Origin: Vespula vulgaris
Lineage: Eukaryota > Arthropoda > Insecta > Hymenoptera > Vespidae
Reading direction: 5' to 3'
Length of the DNA: 64,000 bases
Assembly: GCF_905475345.1 (NCBI RefSeq)
Contig: NC_066607.1
Coordinates: 3,251,501 to 3,315,500 of the forward strand
Each line of letters opens with the position of its first letter. Position 1 is the first letter of the stretch. Of this stretch, positions 48,290 to 59,849 are shown piece after piece. Under the pieces are notes generated by a model, which worked only from the letters and a program-made list of their open reading frames with translations, was not told the origin of the DNA and did not search any database. The translations under genes and the position numbers were made by a program.

Positions 48290-49140
48290 GCATATCGAGA
48301 TTCTGATGTATGTCATCGAACCAATGGGAACTTTGCAATACGAACCAGTCAAATTACATATATTCTATATATCTGATAACACAGGAAACTTCGATATAAA
48401 TACGTATACATCTGTTCCCTGTTAAAAACTGTCAATCGCTTTATCATTTTCAGAGAAAGTCGATTCGTGTGTTATGAACAGGAAAACCGAAACGGACAAA
48501 ACACAATAAAAAAAACGAAGAGTACATCTCGTCTACTTTTGGAGCATCGTGTTATCACCCAATACACACCTATCATATAATAAATAAATATATATATATA
48601 TATATGTGTGTGTACGTTTGTGTGTACACATTCGATATGCCAATTTTTTAACAAATGATTTTAAATATTGCGCGATAAATATCGCATTAAAGTTAAAATT
48701 CGTCGTAATATTTGATATGGTAGGAAAAAAAGAGAGAGAGAGAGAGAGAACGACAAAAATTATGCTGGCGCGAAGCACTTTTTCTCTCACGTTCTTCTCT
48801 TTTCTATCTTTCTTTTTACCTTTTTGCGTTTTAATTGGTGGTGTACGAGCCGTTGTTTTCGGTGCATAAATTCATTCGCTGGCGTTGGCGATGGGGTTGA
48901 AACCGCGCTAACAAAACTTTCCGTCTATTTTCTTCTCTCTCTCTCACTCTCTCTTTCTCTCTCTCATACACTCACTCTCTTTCTCGCTCGACGAAGCAGC
49001 AAGCATGAGCTATGTTAATTACAGGCAAAGCCCACCCTATCATCATTAGTAAATTTCAATTTAATTCCGCCTCTTCGTCGGCTCTTTTCTCGGCCGAGAG
49101 ACTTCTACACTTTCTCGTATGCTTTCGTTGATGACATCGA
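48290..49140. other. Gene-free stretch
   Basis: AT-rich unique sequence, a TA/TG tract (48587-48613), a GA tract (48731-48748) and TC-rich sequence at 48934-48990. No gene was recognised. Confidence 0.55.
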
Positions 49141-49243
49141 GTTTACGTACGTGTTTGTATATATATATGTATACATATATACACACACGTATACCATCAT
49201 GTTAGAATGTTTCCTTCGGAGAAAGACGAAAGGCGAAATAAAT

Positions 49244-49274
49244 GTGTATATACATATATACATACATACATACA

Positions 49275-49310
<36 letters not shown>

Positions 49311-49318
49311 GAGGGAGA
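49244..49318. repeat. (CATA)n tetranucleotide repeat with TA and GA ends
   Basis: About 12 CATA units bordered by TA tracts, with a GA tract following. It reads IHTYIHTYIHTY on the plus strand. Confidence 0.95.
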
Positions 49319-49472
49319 GAGAGAGAAGATGGAAAATGCAACGCGTTACGTTTCTACACGACCGCGAGAGACTTGCACGTAAGGTTCTCTCATTACCGAG
49401 AACGATTACACGGTAGTTTAATGGCAAAGAAAAATAATAAGACGACGATGAAAGAAACGGGACGAAAAGGAG

Positions 49473-49477
<5 letters not shown>

Positions 49478-49510
<33 letters not shown>
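49478..49510. repeat. (GA)n microsatellite
   Basis: GA tract with AAAG interruptions. Confidence 0.9.
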
Positions 49511-49511
<1 letters not shown>

Positions 49512-49619
49512 GTAAGGACCATAGAATAGGATTACGCCGTAATACTACAAAGTTCAAGAAAAATAACGAGAGGAATTTTCCGTGTTTGGCCTCTTTTTCG
49601 TTTCACGCGTGAAAAACGT

Positions 49620-50550
49620 TCCGACGATTTGATGATATAATATTCCACTTAAAGAACAAAGCATCGCGTTGCATAATCAGAAATGAAATTTTTATTTCAA
49701 TCGACGAGACGTGAAATTTCCGATAAAAGAATCTCTCTCTTTCTTTCTTCTTCTGCTTTGTTTGGTTCTCCCTACCACCACGCTCGCACCTTCACCTTTA
49801 GCTTTTCTATTCAAATCTTTAATTGATAATTCCGATGAAAAGAAGAGAAAAGAAAAAAAAAATTACACGAAAATATAACCATCCCTCTTGCCTCGCAATT
49901 AATTCCCGCTGTTACAGGAAAAAAAAAAGAAAAAAAAAAGAAAACGGCAACAAAAGAAGAGAAGCACAAATCATTTTTTTTTTTTTTCTGTTAAACGCAG
50001 CAGAGCCAAAGGGAGTGCGCGAATTTCGAAAACTTTTCAAACGTTTCGTCTATCGCATTCACTCGTTTGATCAACAAAACGATAAATAACCGAGCGAGGT
50101 TAAATAGGTAGAAAACGAACTGGAAAATTAGTTTCCCTGTATTCCTGGAATCCGATTGTTACTCATTGCGGAGAAGGGACGGCGTTTCGTTTTTAAATTA
50201 CTAACCGCCGCCATTGCCGTCTTCGGGAAAGATTCCGCAATAGCACTACGCTCCGGGACGAGTCGCAAATTGCCTTTTGTAATAACCACCGGAACACGTT
50301 GGGACTTTAAAAATAAAGCGTCGCGAGTTCAATGGAGTTAATCGTCCTCCCATGCCCTCCCGCTATCGCTTGTTTTCCTCGATTTCTTCTTTAAAAGATC
50401 CTTCGCTTTCTTGATATCGTTCGCTCGCGCAATATTTTTTATGGGCTGGTGGAAAAAACAAAAAGAAAAAAGAAATGAAAAAAGAAACACGTTTGAATAG
50501 TGAGATATACGTACGCATTCATTGGATTATTATAAAAGAAATTATCGTAC
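49620..50550. other. Gene-free stretch
   Basis: Long A-runs and T-runs at 49840-49985, then a GC-richer unique section at about 50150-50340. That section is open for 61 plus-strand codons with no recognised domain. Confidence 0.5.
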
Positions 50551-50553
50551 GAG

Positions 50554-50559
<6 letters not shown>

Positions 50560-50592
<33 letters not shown>
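50560..50592. repeat. (GA)n microsatellite
   Basis: Uninterrupted GA tract followed by AAAATAAAAG units. Confidence 0.95.
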
Positions 50593-50595
<3 letters not shown>

Positions 50596-50764
50596 TAAAA
50601 GAAAATAAAAAAGAAAGAAAAACTGTTAATCACTAAAACTCTTTCGATCTCTCCAACGCACGATCTTATTCTTTACGTTATCCATCCCCGCGTAAATTCT
50701 TATCGAAGACTCGTTCGAATTGTCGGCTTTGAGAAGCCATCATCGTGTAAGAAGTGTAGTCGAC

Positions 50765-50785
50765 CACTTCTTCTACTTCTACTTC

Positions 50786-50817
<32 letters not shown>
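50765..50817. repeat. (CTT)n triplet repeat
   Basis: CTT and CTA units expand to about ten CTT units. Confidence 0.93.
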
Positions 50818-51145
50818 TTTCGCTTTCCTCTGAGAAAACTCGATCGACTGCACGAAATAATTTGATCGGCGTACCTTTACCAATAAGAGATAGGTATGTA
50901 CGTCGTTCCTTTTACCTCCTTCGTCTTCCTTCATCGTGTTGATTCAACGGAATCGCACGTGACCACTCTCCTGAGAAGTAGCTAGAACCAATGAAAAAAT
51001 ATCGAACGCGAGAGAGCATGACCTTCTTACGAATGGAATTCGATGGAAAACTCTGACGACCGAGCCACATCCTTCGATTTAACTTGTCAAATATTACCGA
51101 ATCGTGAAACGTTGTTAAGCCTGGAAAATTGAATCACAATATATA

Positions 51146-51220
51146 CAGGTAGACAGGTAGGTAGGTAGGTAGGTAGGTAGGTAGACAGGTAGGTAGACAG
51201 GTAGGTAGGTAGGTAGGTAC
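51146..51220. repeat. (GGTA)n tetranucleotide repeat
   Basis: GGTA units with ACAG interruptions in a regular pattern. On the minus strand it reads TYLPTYLSTYL. The unit is TAGG, not the TTAGG telomere unit of insects. Confidence 0.95.
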
Positions 51221-51229
51221 AACGTCGAT

Positions 51230-52140
51230 CGACAACGTAACATCGATCAATGTTAAAAGGGTGCAAAAATAAACGCATTGGACACACGAGCTCTATATCA
51301 GGATACACATAGTGTCGAGAATACTTCGCGTACTCGATCACGACGATGACTTTCCTCCCCATCCCTTCGAAAAAAGAATGACTCGTTCTCTATTTTATTG
51401 CTTATCATTCGATAGGATGTGTTTTTTTTCTTTCTCCCTTTTTATTTCTTTTCTCTTTTTTTTTTATTTCTTTTATCTTTTTTCTCTTTCGTCTTTTTTT
51501 TTACATCGTACGAAAACACTTGAAATTTCAATTAAATTTAAATCTTTCGGAATATTGTTTCACGCGCGATAAAATATTTCGAATCAAAATTAAATAAATT
51601 TGAATGGTCGGTGATAATTGAATTATTCGACGGTAATTGAATGATTCGAATGAAATTATTCGTTCTATGTTAATAATTGTTATTTTATTTCGTTGTTATC
51701 AGTGCGAGTAAGTTGCAGTATCTAATAACTCTTATATATACTAATAGAAATCATGAGAGAGAGAGAGAGAAGATCGATGAAATTACTTGATGTATACCTA
51801 TGTACTAGGTACAGTAACGAGATACGAAAATATTCAAGATCCATATCCAGCAACAAAGACGTTAGACGTTTATGAAAGCGTGAAATATAGCACGATACAA
51901 ACGGATCGCTCGCGTGAACACGGAGAATGGAAGCAATTAAAGTGCTCCGAGATTAATGGAATTTGGGAAGCAACTGAATCGAGAAGACGTTCACGAATCG
52001 ATAGTAACCGAGAAAGATAATAAAAATAAAGTTAATTATAAGGTTCTTACGACGTCAAGGGGAAAAATCGGATAAAAAGAAAGAAAGAAAGAAAGAGAGA
52101 GAAAATATTATTATTGAGAATGTCTAAACGTTGAGTACAT
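51230..52140. other. Gene-free stretch
   Basis: T-rich runs at 51420-51505 and a two-copy tandem of about 20 bp (51610-51630 and 51631-51650, core taattgaat and attcga). An open frame at 51787-52020 is of ordinary composition but unrecognised. Confidence 0.5.
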
Positions 52141-52149
52141 CTATCGAAT

Positions 52150-52645
52150 GAAGAGAAAGGAGAAATCAAACTTATTTTCCAAGGAGAAAATAAGGTAAAG
52201 CAAGGGATACCGAGAGTGAAAATAAAATTAATGATTGCGCGGATAGATAATCGCAGCAGCAAAGAAAAAATAGGAAAAAGAAAAATTAAAAATAAAAAAG
52301 AAAGAAAGAAAGAAAGAAAGAACGAAAGGACAAACGAAAAAGATCGAAAGAGATAGGATGTCAGGCGATGAACGTATAAAGAAAGGAGTAAATAAAAGGT
52401 TTATTTCCAAGAAGAAAATAATATAAAGCGAAGGTCGTTGAGAGTGCAAGAAAAATTAATGATTGCACAAGTAGATAATTATGACGAAAGGAAAAAGAAA
52501 AAAAAAAGTGAAAGAAAAAAAATATGTATATAATATAATAAAGAGAAAAGAGAAATAAAGTTTATTTCCGAGAAGAAATTAAAATAACGCCGAGGATTTG
52601 GAGAGTGAAAATAAAATTAACGATTAAAAAGGATAGAAGATGAAA
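52150..52645. repeat. Three diverged copies of a ~105-bp unit
   Basis: Copies at about 52150-52254, 52377-52484 and 52538-52640 share the order: a GAAAGGAGAAAT-like start, ttatttcc(a/g)agaagaaa, then gagagtg, then aaaattaatgatt. Start spacing is about 228 and 161 bp. The spacers are purine-rich (AAAG units after copy 1, A/G runs after copy 2). They are not microsatellites and no coding sense is apparent. Confidence 0.75.
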
Positions 52646-52649
52646 GTAA

Positions 52650-53635
52650 CGAAGATAATAAATCGAATTAACGAAATTGGCATAAGATATTTCTTCATCC
52701 ATCATTGTACAATAATTGAGAAACTTAAAAAATGATTTAATATTTGTTTTCGAGAAGGCCTTTAAGGATAATTCTCGACGAGATCAAATGATATCTCTAA
52801 CGTGCAGGTTCGAGGCGCGAATATGCGAAAATAGAACCCCATATTCTTGTGTCCAGGATATTGACGTGAGCTAGATGAAGCCTGCCACTGAGAAGATGAA
52901 AGAGAAAACAGCTCTGATAAAAGTGTCCATTGTTCTTGTACTAGCTCGGCCTTCTACCCCAGAAAGGATAGAAAAAGAAAGATATATATAGATAGAGAGA
53001 AAGAGAGAAAAAGAGACACAGAGAAAAGGAGATTAGAAAAAGCGGAAAATTTTATCTTTCTCGGAGAATCAAGTGTCACGCGCTCGCGATAGACTCGAAA
53101 AGGGTACTCGATTGACCAAACAAAAGATAGGAGAAGCTGTCATCGATGAAATAAAACGATGACTTTGCACGTACGAAGGCGAGAACTTTGAGAAAAGCTT
53201 TTATGGGATATATGAACTCGAATGTGTATATATATATATATTTTTTATATATATATATATATTCTCGTGTGCAATCAAATAATCAACCTATTTTCTCCCA
53301 CATTTGTTATATTACTACACACGTATTTCATATTTAATAAATGTCCATCGATATTTTGATTAAAAATCAAATATCCACTAGTTCCTTGGTTATTGATAGA
53401 ATCGAATCCCACAACAATTCGATTCTATGTAATTATATATTACGAGAAATGTAATTTAATGGGAAATGATTCTTTATCTCGATCGAATATCTCGATATAA
53501 ATCGACTTTCCTAAAGGATCGTGTTCGGTAGTAAAATCGTTTTAGGAAATAAATTCGTCTCTAAGATCTGAACAACGGAAATAAAATAGTCGCTCGTAAT
53601 TCGTAAAAATGGCAACGAAATTGTGATTCGTATCT
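52650..53635. other. Gene-free stretch
   Basis: Unique sequence with a GC-richer section at 52790-52960 and a TA/T/TA run at 53227-53262. No gene was recognised. Confidence 0.55.
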
Positions 53636-53641
53636 GAGGAA

Positions 53642-53642
<1 letters not shown>

Positions 53643-53680
<38 letters not shown>

Positions 53681-53706
53681 GAGAGAGAGAGAGAGAAGAG
53701 AAGAGA
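53643..53706. repeat. (ACAG)n(GA)n compound repeat
   Basis: About nine ACAG units followed by GA and AAGAG units. On the minus strand it reads SLSLCLSVCLSVCLS inside the 209-residue open frame at 53511-54140. Confidence 0.95.
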
Positions 53707-53758
53707 AGATCGATAATTCGGTGAAAATTCGTTCGGTTCCTTATTTCCGGTAGTCGTC

Positions 53759-53778
53759 TTATAGCATATATGCTATAA
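53759..53778. repeat. 20-bp perfect palindrome
   Basis: A 20-base sequence equal to its reverse complement, centred on GCATATATGC. It is not a simple dinucleotide repeat. Confidence 0.7.
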
Positions 53779-53799
53779 AAACTCACTCGTACCGAAAAA

Positions 53800-54480
53800 T
53801 TTTTGAGAATCGCCAATACTTCCGAATAATATGGCGGATATTGCTCGTACCGAAGATCGATGCTTACTATTCTCGTTACTTTAAAGGTCCCTTTTATAGA
53901 CTCTAAAACGGATAGTGCCATCTGCCATAGGATCGAACGCAACTCACGCGGCGATTCGTGAGTCGAGCCGAAACCAAACGATAACGATAAGTGCATTGCC
54001 ATTGGCATCGCGATGATAAATCCCGATACGACGTTGCGATCGTATGACTCGATATAGATAAATTTAGGTGGGGAGAGAACGAGGGGAGAGTAAGGGAGAA
54101 ACCGCACGATGTAATAACGATTTGAAAAATAAGAAAGCATTTCGCAAAATTCATATAAAATATTATATCGAGCGAGTGGATCGAATGATAAGGAAAAAAA
54201 AAAAGAAAGAAAAAAAGAAAAAAAGTTCTTTTATGAATAATTTAAAGGAACTAAATTGTACGCGCGCGTGTGTGGGCGAGTGAATGTGGGTGGGTGGGTG
54301 GGTGGTCGTATCCTACCTATTACGTCACAGTCGTAGGTAATACGTTTTAGAAGAAAACAAATTGTTTCACGGATCTTTTCTCAAAATCCGTAGTTCTCGG
54401 GAGATAATGAAAGGCTCGCGTATAAACAGTGCAGGAAAAGTGGAAAGAATGGACGGAAGTAGGGAAAGAAGAAGAAAAAG
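53800..54480. other. Gene-free stretch
   Basis: Unique sequence with an A-run at about 54193-54225 and a GGGT run at 54284-54304. The minus strand is open for most of 53790-54140, but no domain is recognised. Confidence 0.5.
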
Positions 54481-54486
54481 TACGAT

Positions 54487-54523
<37 letters not shown>
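54487..54523. repeat. (GA)n microsatellite
   Basis: Uninterrupted GA tract. A second, imperfect GA-rich tract lies at 54664-54729. Confidence 0.95.
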
Positions 54524-54528
<5 letters not shown>

Positions 54529-55034
54529 TGAAGAGAGGGAAGCAGCAAGGGGTAGGAGTGGAATATGGCGGCTTCCCTTTTAATTGCTATCCGGTATCAC
54601 CGAGCTTTTATTTCGCCTTAGCTCCGCTAGAAGAAAATTAATGACCCTATGAGCGTGCAAGCGAAAGAGAGAAAGGGGGAGATTGAGAGAAAAAGAGAGA
54701 GAAAGAGAGCGGGAGAGAGCGAGAGAGATGGGTCATTAATTTCGTTGAAACGTCGCGCGAGTTGAAGTAAAAATGTAGGAAACACCAGCGATTGTCACGC
54801 ATCGCGAGACGGTAGATGCCTTTGTAATGGAAACACGCTCTTCTCTCTCCCTCTCTATCTCTTTCTCTTATATTTTTTCACTCTTTTCTACAATATATAC
54901 ATAACGCAACAACTTCTACTACGTAATAGAATTACGACAGAATTACCGCCAATTTTTAACGTCGACAACTTTTTACTTTCGTCTCTAAAAAAATATATAT
55001 GCATACATGCATGTCCTCTCTCATTCATTCGAGA

Positions 55035-55064
55035 TATGTGTGTGTGTGTGTGTGTGTGTGTGTA
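55035..55064. repeat. (GT)n microsatellite
   Basis: About 14 GT units. On the minus strand they read as THTHTH. Confidence 0.95.
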
Positions 55065-55069
55065 TGCAA

Positions 55070-56340
55070 CACCTTTTGTACGGTTTAATAAAAATATATA
55101 GTTTTTTCCCCGATACATAAACGATAGGTTATATATAGGATTATAATACTATACTATTATGACGAGAAGAATCCGCTTCGTAAAAGCAGCTAGGAACACG
55201 CGTTCAAATAGAAAAATCAATTAGCGCGAGGCATCGCGGTTAACTATTTTTTTCTTTCTTCTTTTTTCTCCTTTTTTTTTTTTTATTGGCTTCGCGAGGA
55301 CGGCCAATTTTGGCTGTTAAATTCAGCGTGTCCAACGATGCGTTGTATGTACACGCGAAGCGGCAAATCCATCCCACTTCGTTTCGCACGGAGTCTCGTA
55401 TAAAAAAGCTCGACAAAAAATATCTACAACGAGCCGAGAAAAGCTTCCTTTACGCCGGGATAAAATTCGTGTCCCTCCTGCTTCGGTGGACGTGAAGAAA
55501 GAATGCCGTGAAAAAAAAAAGAAGGAAAAAGAAAATAAAAAAGGAATCTCTCGTCGAGTACTACTGTTTTACATCGAACGCGTCCAAGTTTTTTTCGCTC
55601 GGTGATACCATTGGAAAATATTTTGACGAAAGCGACTCGGTTCACGCCTCGATCGAAGATAGTAATTCGCGCTGCCTGATTTATCGTTTATCTCGACCAC
55701 TGACAACTACCGCACCGCGCAACTATATACTTTCTTTCGATCTTGCGACATTCGAATAAACGTCTCCGTTAAAAAACGTTCTTTGTGGTCGGTCGAAATT
55801 TTTGTCGAAACAATCGCGAACGCGATAGGAAAAGAGAGAGAGAAAAAAAAACGCGAATAACGCGCAACGTACTTGTTCTATATACTGTGAAAAGTCAATA
55901 GATTAATCGTCTACAACATCGTATGACTTTGAAGTGTCGCGCATTCGTATATCAATCGCTCTAGAGTTTTTTTCTACCGTCCGAAAAAATAGAAAAAAAA
56001 AAGAAAAAGGAAAAAGGAAAAAAGAACACACACAAAAAGAAATTAATTTAAAAACAAATCCCAAAGGTTTAATATTTATTAAATATAAGTTATACTACGA
56101 GTTTCGCATTATATCTATAATATTTTTGTCCGACGGGAGTGAGAGTAAAACTGGGTTATGGAAAATTAAAATATCGTTTTATGAGAAATGCGTGAAAACA
56201 AACGTATGTACGAACACACAGATATATTTATAAACATATATTTTTAAAAGACATTCCTCGTTTTATTTTGCAATTGAAAAAATCGATAATAACTTTCCAC
56301 GTTCGGATATCCTCCTGTCGAGAATTACGATAAAAATGAT
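55070..56340. other. Gene-free stretch
   Basis: Unique sequence with A/T-runs at 55248-55285 and 55510-55545, and AAAG/A-runs at 55990-56040. The open frames at 55286-55495 and 55508-55759 have no recognised domain. Confidence 0.5.
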
Positions 56341-56349
56341 CGAGCGTGA

Positions 56350-56650
56350 TCCGAGCGTGATAAAAAAACGAGGTCCGTTCCGTTCGATAGATCGCAAACG
56401 GAACGATATTATCGAGCGCACCATCTCTCTCTCTATAGGCGGATGGCTATTCTATAGGCTTTTACGAGCGAACGTCTAATACACCGAGCTCGAGTAAGTA
56501 CTTTCTCTACGTGCGTGCGGCCTGCATACACGAATAAAAATGTCCAACCGTAGAAAGTGAAACCGTACGCGCGCGTTCCTACGTCCGCTTACGGTTTCGA
56601 GCGACTCGCGTTTGCTTACCGAGAGAGACCGTTACTTCTTCGTAGAGTCC
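56350..56650. promoter_or_regulatory. CpG-rich patch with possible splice donor
   Basis: GC-richer, repeat-poor sequence. It has CTATAGGC twice (around 56435-56460), a consensus-like donor GTAAGTA just after 56493, and a 9-bp perfect inverted pair gaaaccgta/tacggtttc (56559-56567 and 56590-56598). It could hold an untranslated first exon. This is inference from composition and one donor-like site. Confidence 0.18.
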
Positions 56651-56845
56651 TGTTACGTTCCCGAAGAAAATAAAAGAGAGGGGAAAGAGAAGGTGGTGCA
56701 AGCCGGAAAAAAAGGTCGTAAGACCTGTCGTCTCTGAGAAAGCGATTACGATCCCGTTCCTTTCATCCTAAGTAATACGAAGAAATTAAACAGAGGAAAA
56801 GTTTGGAACGGAGAAATTCGATTTACTGGCTGATTTTTTCCAAAC

Positions 56846-56886
56846 TACTAGTAGTAGTGGTAGTAGTAGTAGTAGTAGTAGTAGTA
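56846..56886. repeat. (AGT)n triplet repeat
   Basis: About 12 AGT/GTA units with one GGT interruption. Confidence 0.94.
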
Positions 56887-57426
56887 CTCGATCATTAACG
56901 TACCACGGATATTAGGAAAAGTTCGTAGGATCACGCTCATAAATGTATGATAATGAATTTCGTTCTTAAGGAAAATCACGAGTTTTCCCTTTCTTTTTTT
57001 TTCTCGAATTCTTCTGGTACAACGTAGAACAAATTAAAACGCAAAGAGAGGAAAGAACGCGTGGAAAATGAATTTAATGTAATTAATGGAAATTAAATTC
57101 TGTCGTATTGATTTTTCATTCTCCCTCATTGCCTTCTTGTTAATTTAGTTGAAATTAATCTACATCGAAATAATCAAACTTTCATAACGTGATAAATAAA
57201 TATATTTAGAAAATATATATATATTTGTTTTATATAAATAAACGAACGTGATAGAATTATTATACTCGAAGCGGAACCTTGTTAAGTCAATTTCCCAATA
57301 TATATTCGAAATTAATGAGCTAGCGGTATTTTTGAAAATATAGAAAGAGAAGAAATATAAAATATATCGTAGGAACTCATTTTTCTCGAGGTCCCTTTAT
57401 TTCTTCTTCTTTAAACGTTATTCTTA

Positions 57427-58022
57427 ATGTATGTGAAAGGTGAGGAAAAAGTAGGTAAGAAAGATAAAAAGAATGGGAAGGAAAATGGCGAGAGATCGAC
57501 GTTAAACGTCAAGACTTTCGTGAAATTGCTCGAGGTCGTCCTTTCCCTGTCGATCGTGCGAGCGAGTCGACCAGTCAGACCAAGTGCAGCTATCGTAAAT
57601 TCTTCGGAGAATTGTTCGTAGCTTCGTGAAGAAGCGGATAGAGAAAAAGACAAAGAAAGAGAAAGAAAGACAGAGAATGTGAGAAAGAGAGAGAGAAAGA
57701 GAGGAAAGAGGAAAAGATAGATAGATAGAAAGAGGAAAAGCCAGACGTTCTCTGAGCTATTCTGTGGATAACGAAGTTCTTCTTTTCTTCGAATTTCCGT
57801 CGCCTTGCTCGACATCCGATCCTTCTTACGATCCACGCTCGCTTCCGTCGACGCCATTATTCTGTCAGTCCAACGAACTTTACCTGAACAACGAAGAGAG
57901 GCTCGATTCGCTGGGAACCCTCTATCGTCAAATTCTAGATAAAATATCGCGAAACAAAACGCGCTTCTTTTTCTCCTTATCGATCGTACTTTACTTTCGA
58001 ATTATAACGTGCAGAAATAGGT
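57427..58022 (+). other. Weak candidate exon region, unrecognised
   Basis: Two plus-strand open frames with ordinary codon-like composition flank a GA-rich spacer (57642-57735). The first (57427-57621) ends in a hydrophobic, then basic, stretch (VKLLEVVLSLSIVRASRPVR). The second (57764-58022) lacks an ATG, contains NNEERLDSLGTLYRQILDKI, and runs to an AG|GTAATG donor-like site near 58015-58020. The minus strand is also open at 57411-57857. No domain is recognised. Confidence 0.12.
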
Positions 58023-58029
58023 AATGTTT

Positions 58030-58950
58030 AATATCGATTTATATCATGTATGATGAAAAATATCGAAAAGAGAAAACTTGCGGTAAAAGATAATTTTGCG
58101 ATCTTTCTGCGAATTTCTTTTTCTTTGGAAGATACAAAGCGATTTCATCGACGTTCGCAAGTCGATTTTAAACCTGCGATTTTATCCTTGCTCGGACGGA
58201 TTGACGAATGATGTGGCGTTGACAAATTTTGAAACGTCGGAAAAAAGAAAACTCACGTCTTTTGAAAAGAAGAAGAAGAAGAAAAGAAAAAAGGAAAACG
58301 TAGATGCAACTTTTACGTTCAGGAAGAAAATATATTTGAAAATGCGAAAGCGTCGATCCTAGGTCTGTATATGTGTAGTATGTCCGGTAAAACGTATTTG
58401 CATTTCAAATGTTCGCCCGAGCGTGAAATTCTTTGGAATTAATTTCTAAAAAAGTACATCCAATGAATAAGTAATGGAATTAATGAAATTCCGTATGCGA
58501 CTTTTCAGCCGTTGGGTCTCTTCGTAGGACGTGCTACGTCGAGATCGTAAAAACGGGATCCTCAAAATCCGCATTTTATGAACTTGTTCGAAGTTTCAAT
58601 TCGGTGACCAAGCGAAAATTCCATCCCCCTCGAAGAATCGTTACGTAAACAATGATGTAGAAGCGGTAACGAAAACGAGAAGTTTCAAAATTATGACATC
58701 GATCGATATCGAATATCGTGATAGGAGTTCGCCACTCAATTTTGCAGACTGCATTTAAAACATTCCGTAAAAATTCTATTCTCTGACATTTTACGAACTA
58801 AAAGTAATACAATTCCCGTAAAACAAGTATCGTAGGACTTCCTGATTATTTATCCTCAAAAATCTTCGTTATTATTTATTTATTTATTTTTTAACGCCCG
58901 AGCCGAGACAAAAAGATATATACATATGCGAAGGACTTGTATGAAGTTTC
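58030..58950. other. Gene-free stretch
   Basis: AT-rich unique sequence with an AAG run at about 58265-58297 and ATTT units at 58873-58891. No gene was recognised. Confidence 0.55.
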
Positions 58951-58958
58951 GAGCAAGC

Positions 58959-59000
58959 GAACAAACAAACAAACAAACAAACAAACAAACAAGCAAACAA
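58959..59000. repeat. (AAAC)n tetranucleotide repeat
   Basis: About nine AAAC units with one AAGC. It reads QTNKQTNKQT within the open frame at 58926-59498. Confidence 0.94.
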
Positions 59001-59210
59001 AAAAGAAACAAAGAAAGAAGAAAAAGAAAAAGAAAAAGGAAGAAAAAAAAATATATGCATTGCTATTGCTTCAGACTGTGTAAACGCGTAAACCACAAAC
59101 ACATCGGAGACGTGTGCAGCAAGAAGCACACATACTTTAACTGCAATAGCGAAGACATATCTAAACTCCGACGACTGCTCGTCGGATATCGACTTTTCTT
59201 TTCTCCACGG

Positions 59211-59292
59211 ACAGAGAGAAAAAGAGAGAGAGAGAGAAAGAGAAACAAAAGCCGCGGAAACAGAAAGAGAAAGAGAAAGAGAAAGAGAGAGA
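59211..59292. repeat. GA-rich compound tract
   Basis: GA and GAAA units, a short unique break (gccgcgg), then GAAAGA units. Confidence 0.9.
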
Positions 59293-59629
59293 ACTCTCAC
59301 CGAAGAGAAACGTCTCGATTATATTTTCTCGCCTCGTATAACGGCCGTCGTCCGTGCATGCATACGTTTCCGTCTCTACACGCAATGCTTTTATACATTC
59401 GTTCTCGATACGACTACCCTTCTCACCCTCCCCTTTTCTACCCTTCATCGTCGAGCCGTCATACATGCGCGAGTGCCATTGGATTTTGTTCTCGCTAACG
59501 GTAGCTGAGTGCCGTTGAAACGCGTCGAGCCATAAGAAGAAAATCCAACGGAAAATGTCCCATGAATATCCAGAGGTTTTCCAGGAGCATTTTCTCCCTC
59601 CCTCTCTTTTTTCCCACCCTTTCTTTTTC

Positions 59630-59635
59630 CCTCTT

Positions 59636-59666
<31 letters not shown>
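59630..59666. repeat. (TC)n microsatellite
   Basis: TC tract bordered by TTTC units. Confidence 0.94.
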
Positions 59667-59771
59667 GCTTGCTCGTGTTTGTATTAGTAAGAAAAGGGAG
59701 AGAAAGAGGGAATCGTAGTGCAACGCGTTTAGTTCTCCACGAATCAACGGCTCTCTATTAAACGACACAAT

Positions 59772-59823
59772 GGCGACGACGTCGACGTCGACGACGACGA
59801 CGACGACGACGACGTCGACGACT
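59772..59823. repeat. (GAC)n triplet cluster with GTCGAC palindromes
   Basis: GAC triplets are interrupted three times by GTCGAC, so parts are self-complementary. A further GAC run follows at 59832-59841. Confidence 0.92.
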
Positions 59824-59849
59824 AACTGAAAACGACGACGACTGACTGG

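Noticed and set aside
51146..51220. CRISPR-like alternation of repeated units
   Set aside because: The units are 4 bp long with no unique spacers. It is a tetranucleotide microsatellite in eukaryotic DNA.
53511..54140. 209-residue minus-strand open frame, the longest in the window
   Set aside because: It runs through an ACAG/GA array (SLCLSVCLSVCLS), has no recognisable domain or signal, and uses codons without any coding bias that I can see. Long frames arise in low-complexity DNA with few stop-like words.
58926..59498. 190-residue plus-strand open frame
   Set aside because: It is built mostly from an AAAC array (QTNKQT), A-runs (KRKRKRKK) and GA tracts (RERERKR). The remaining parts show no domain.
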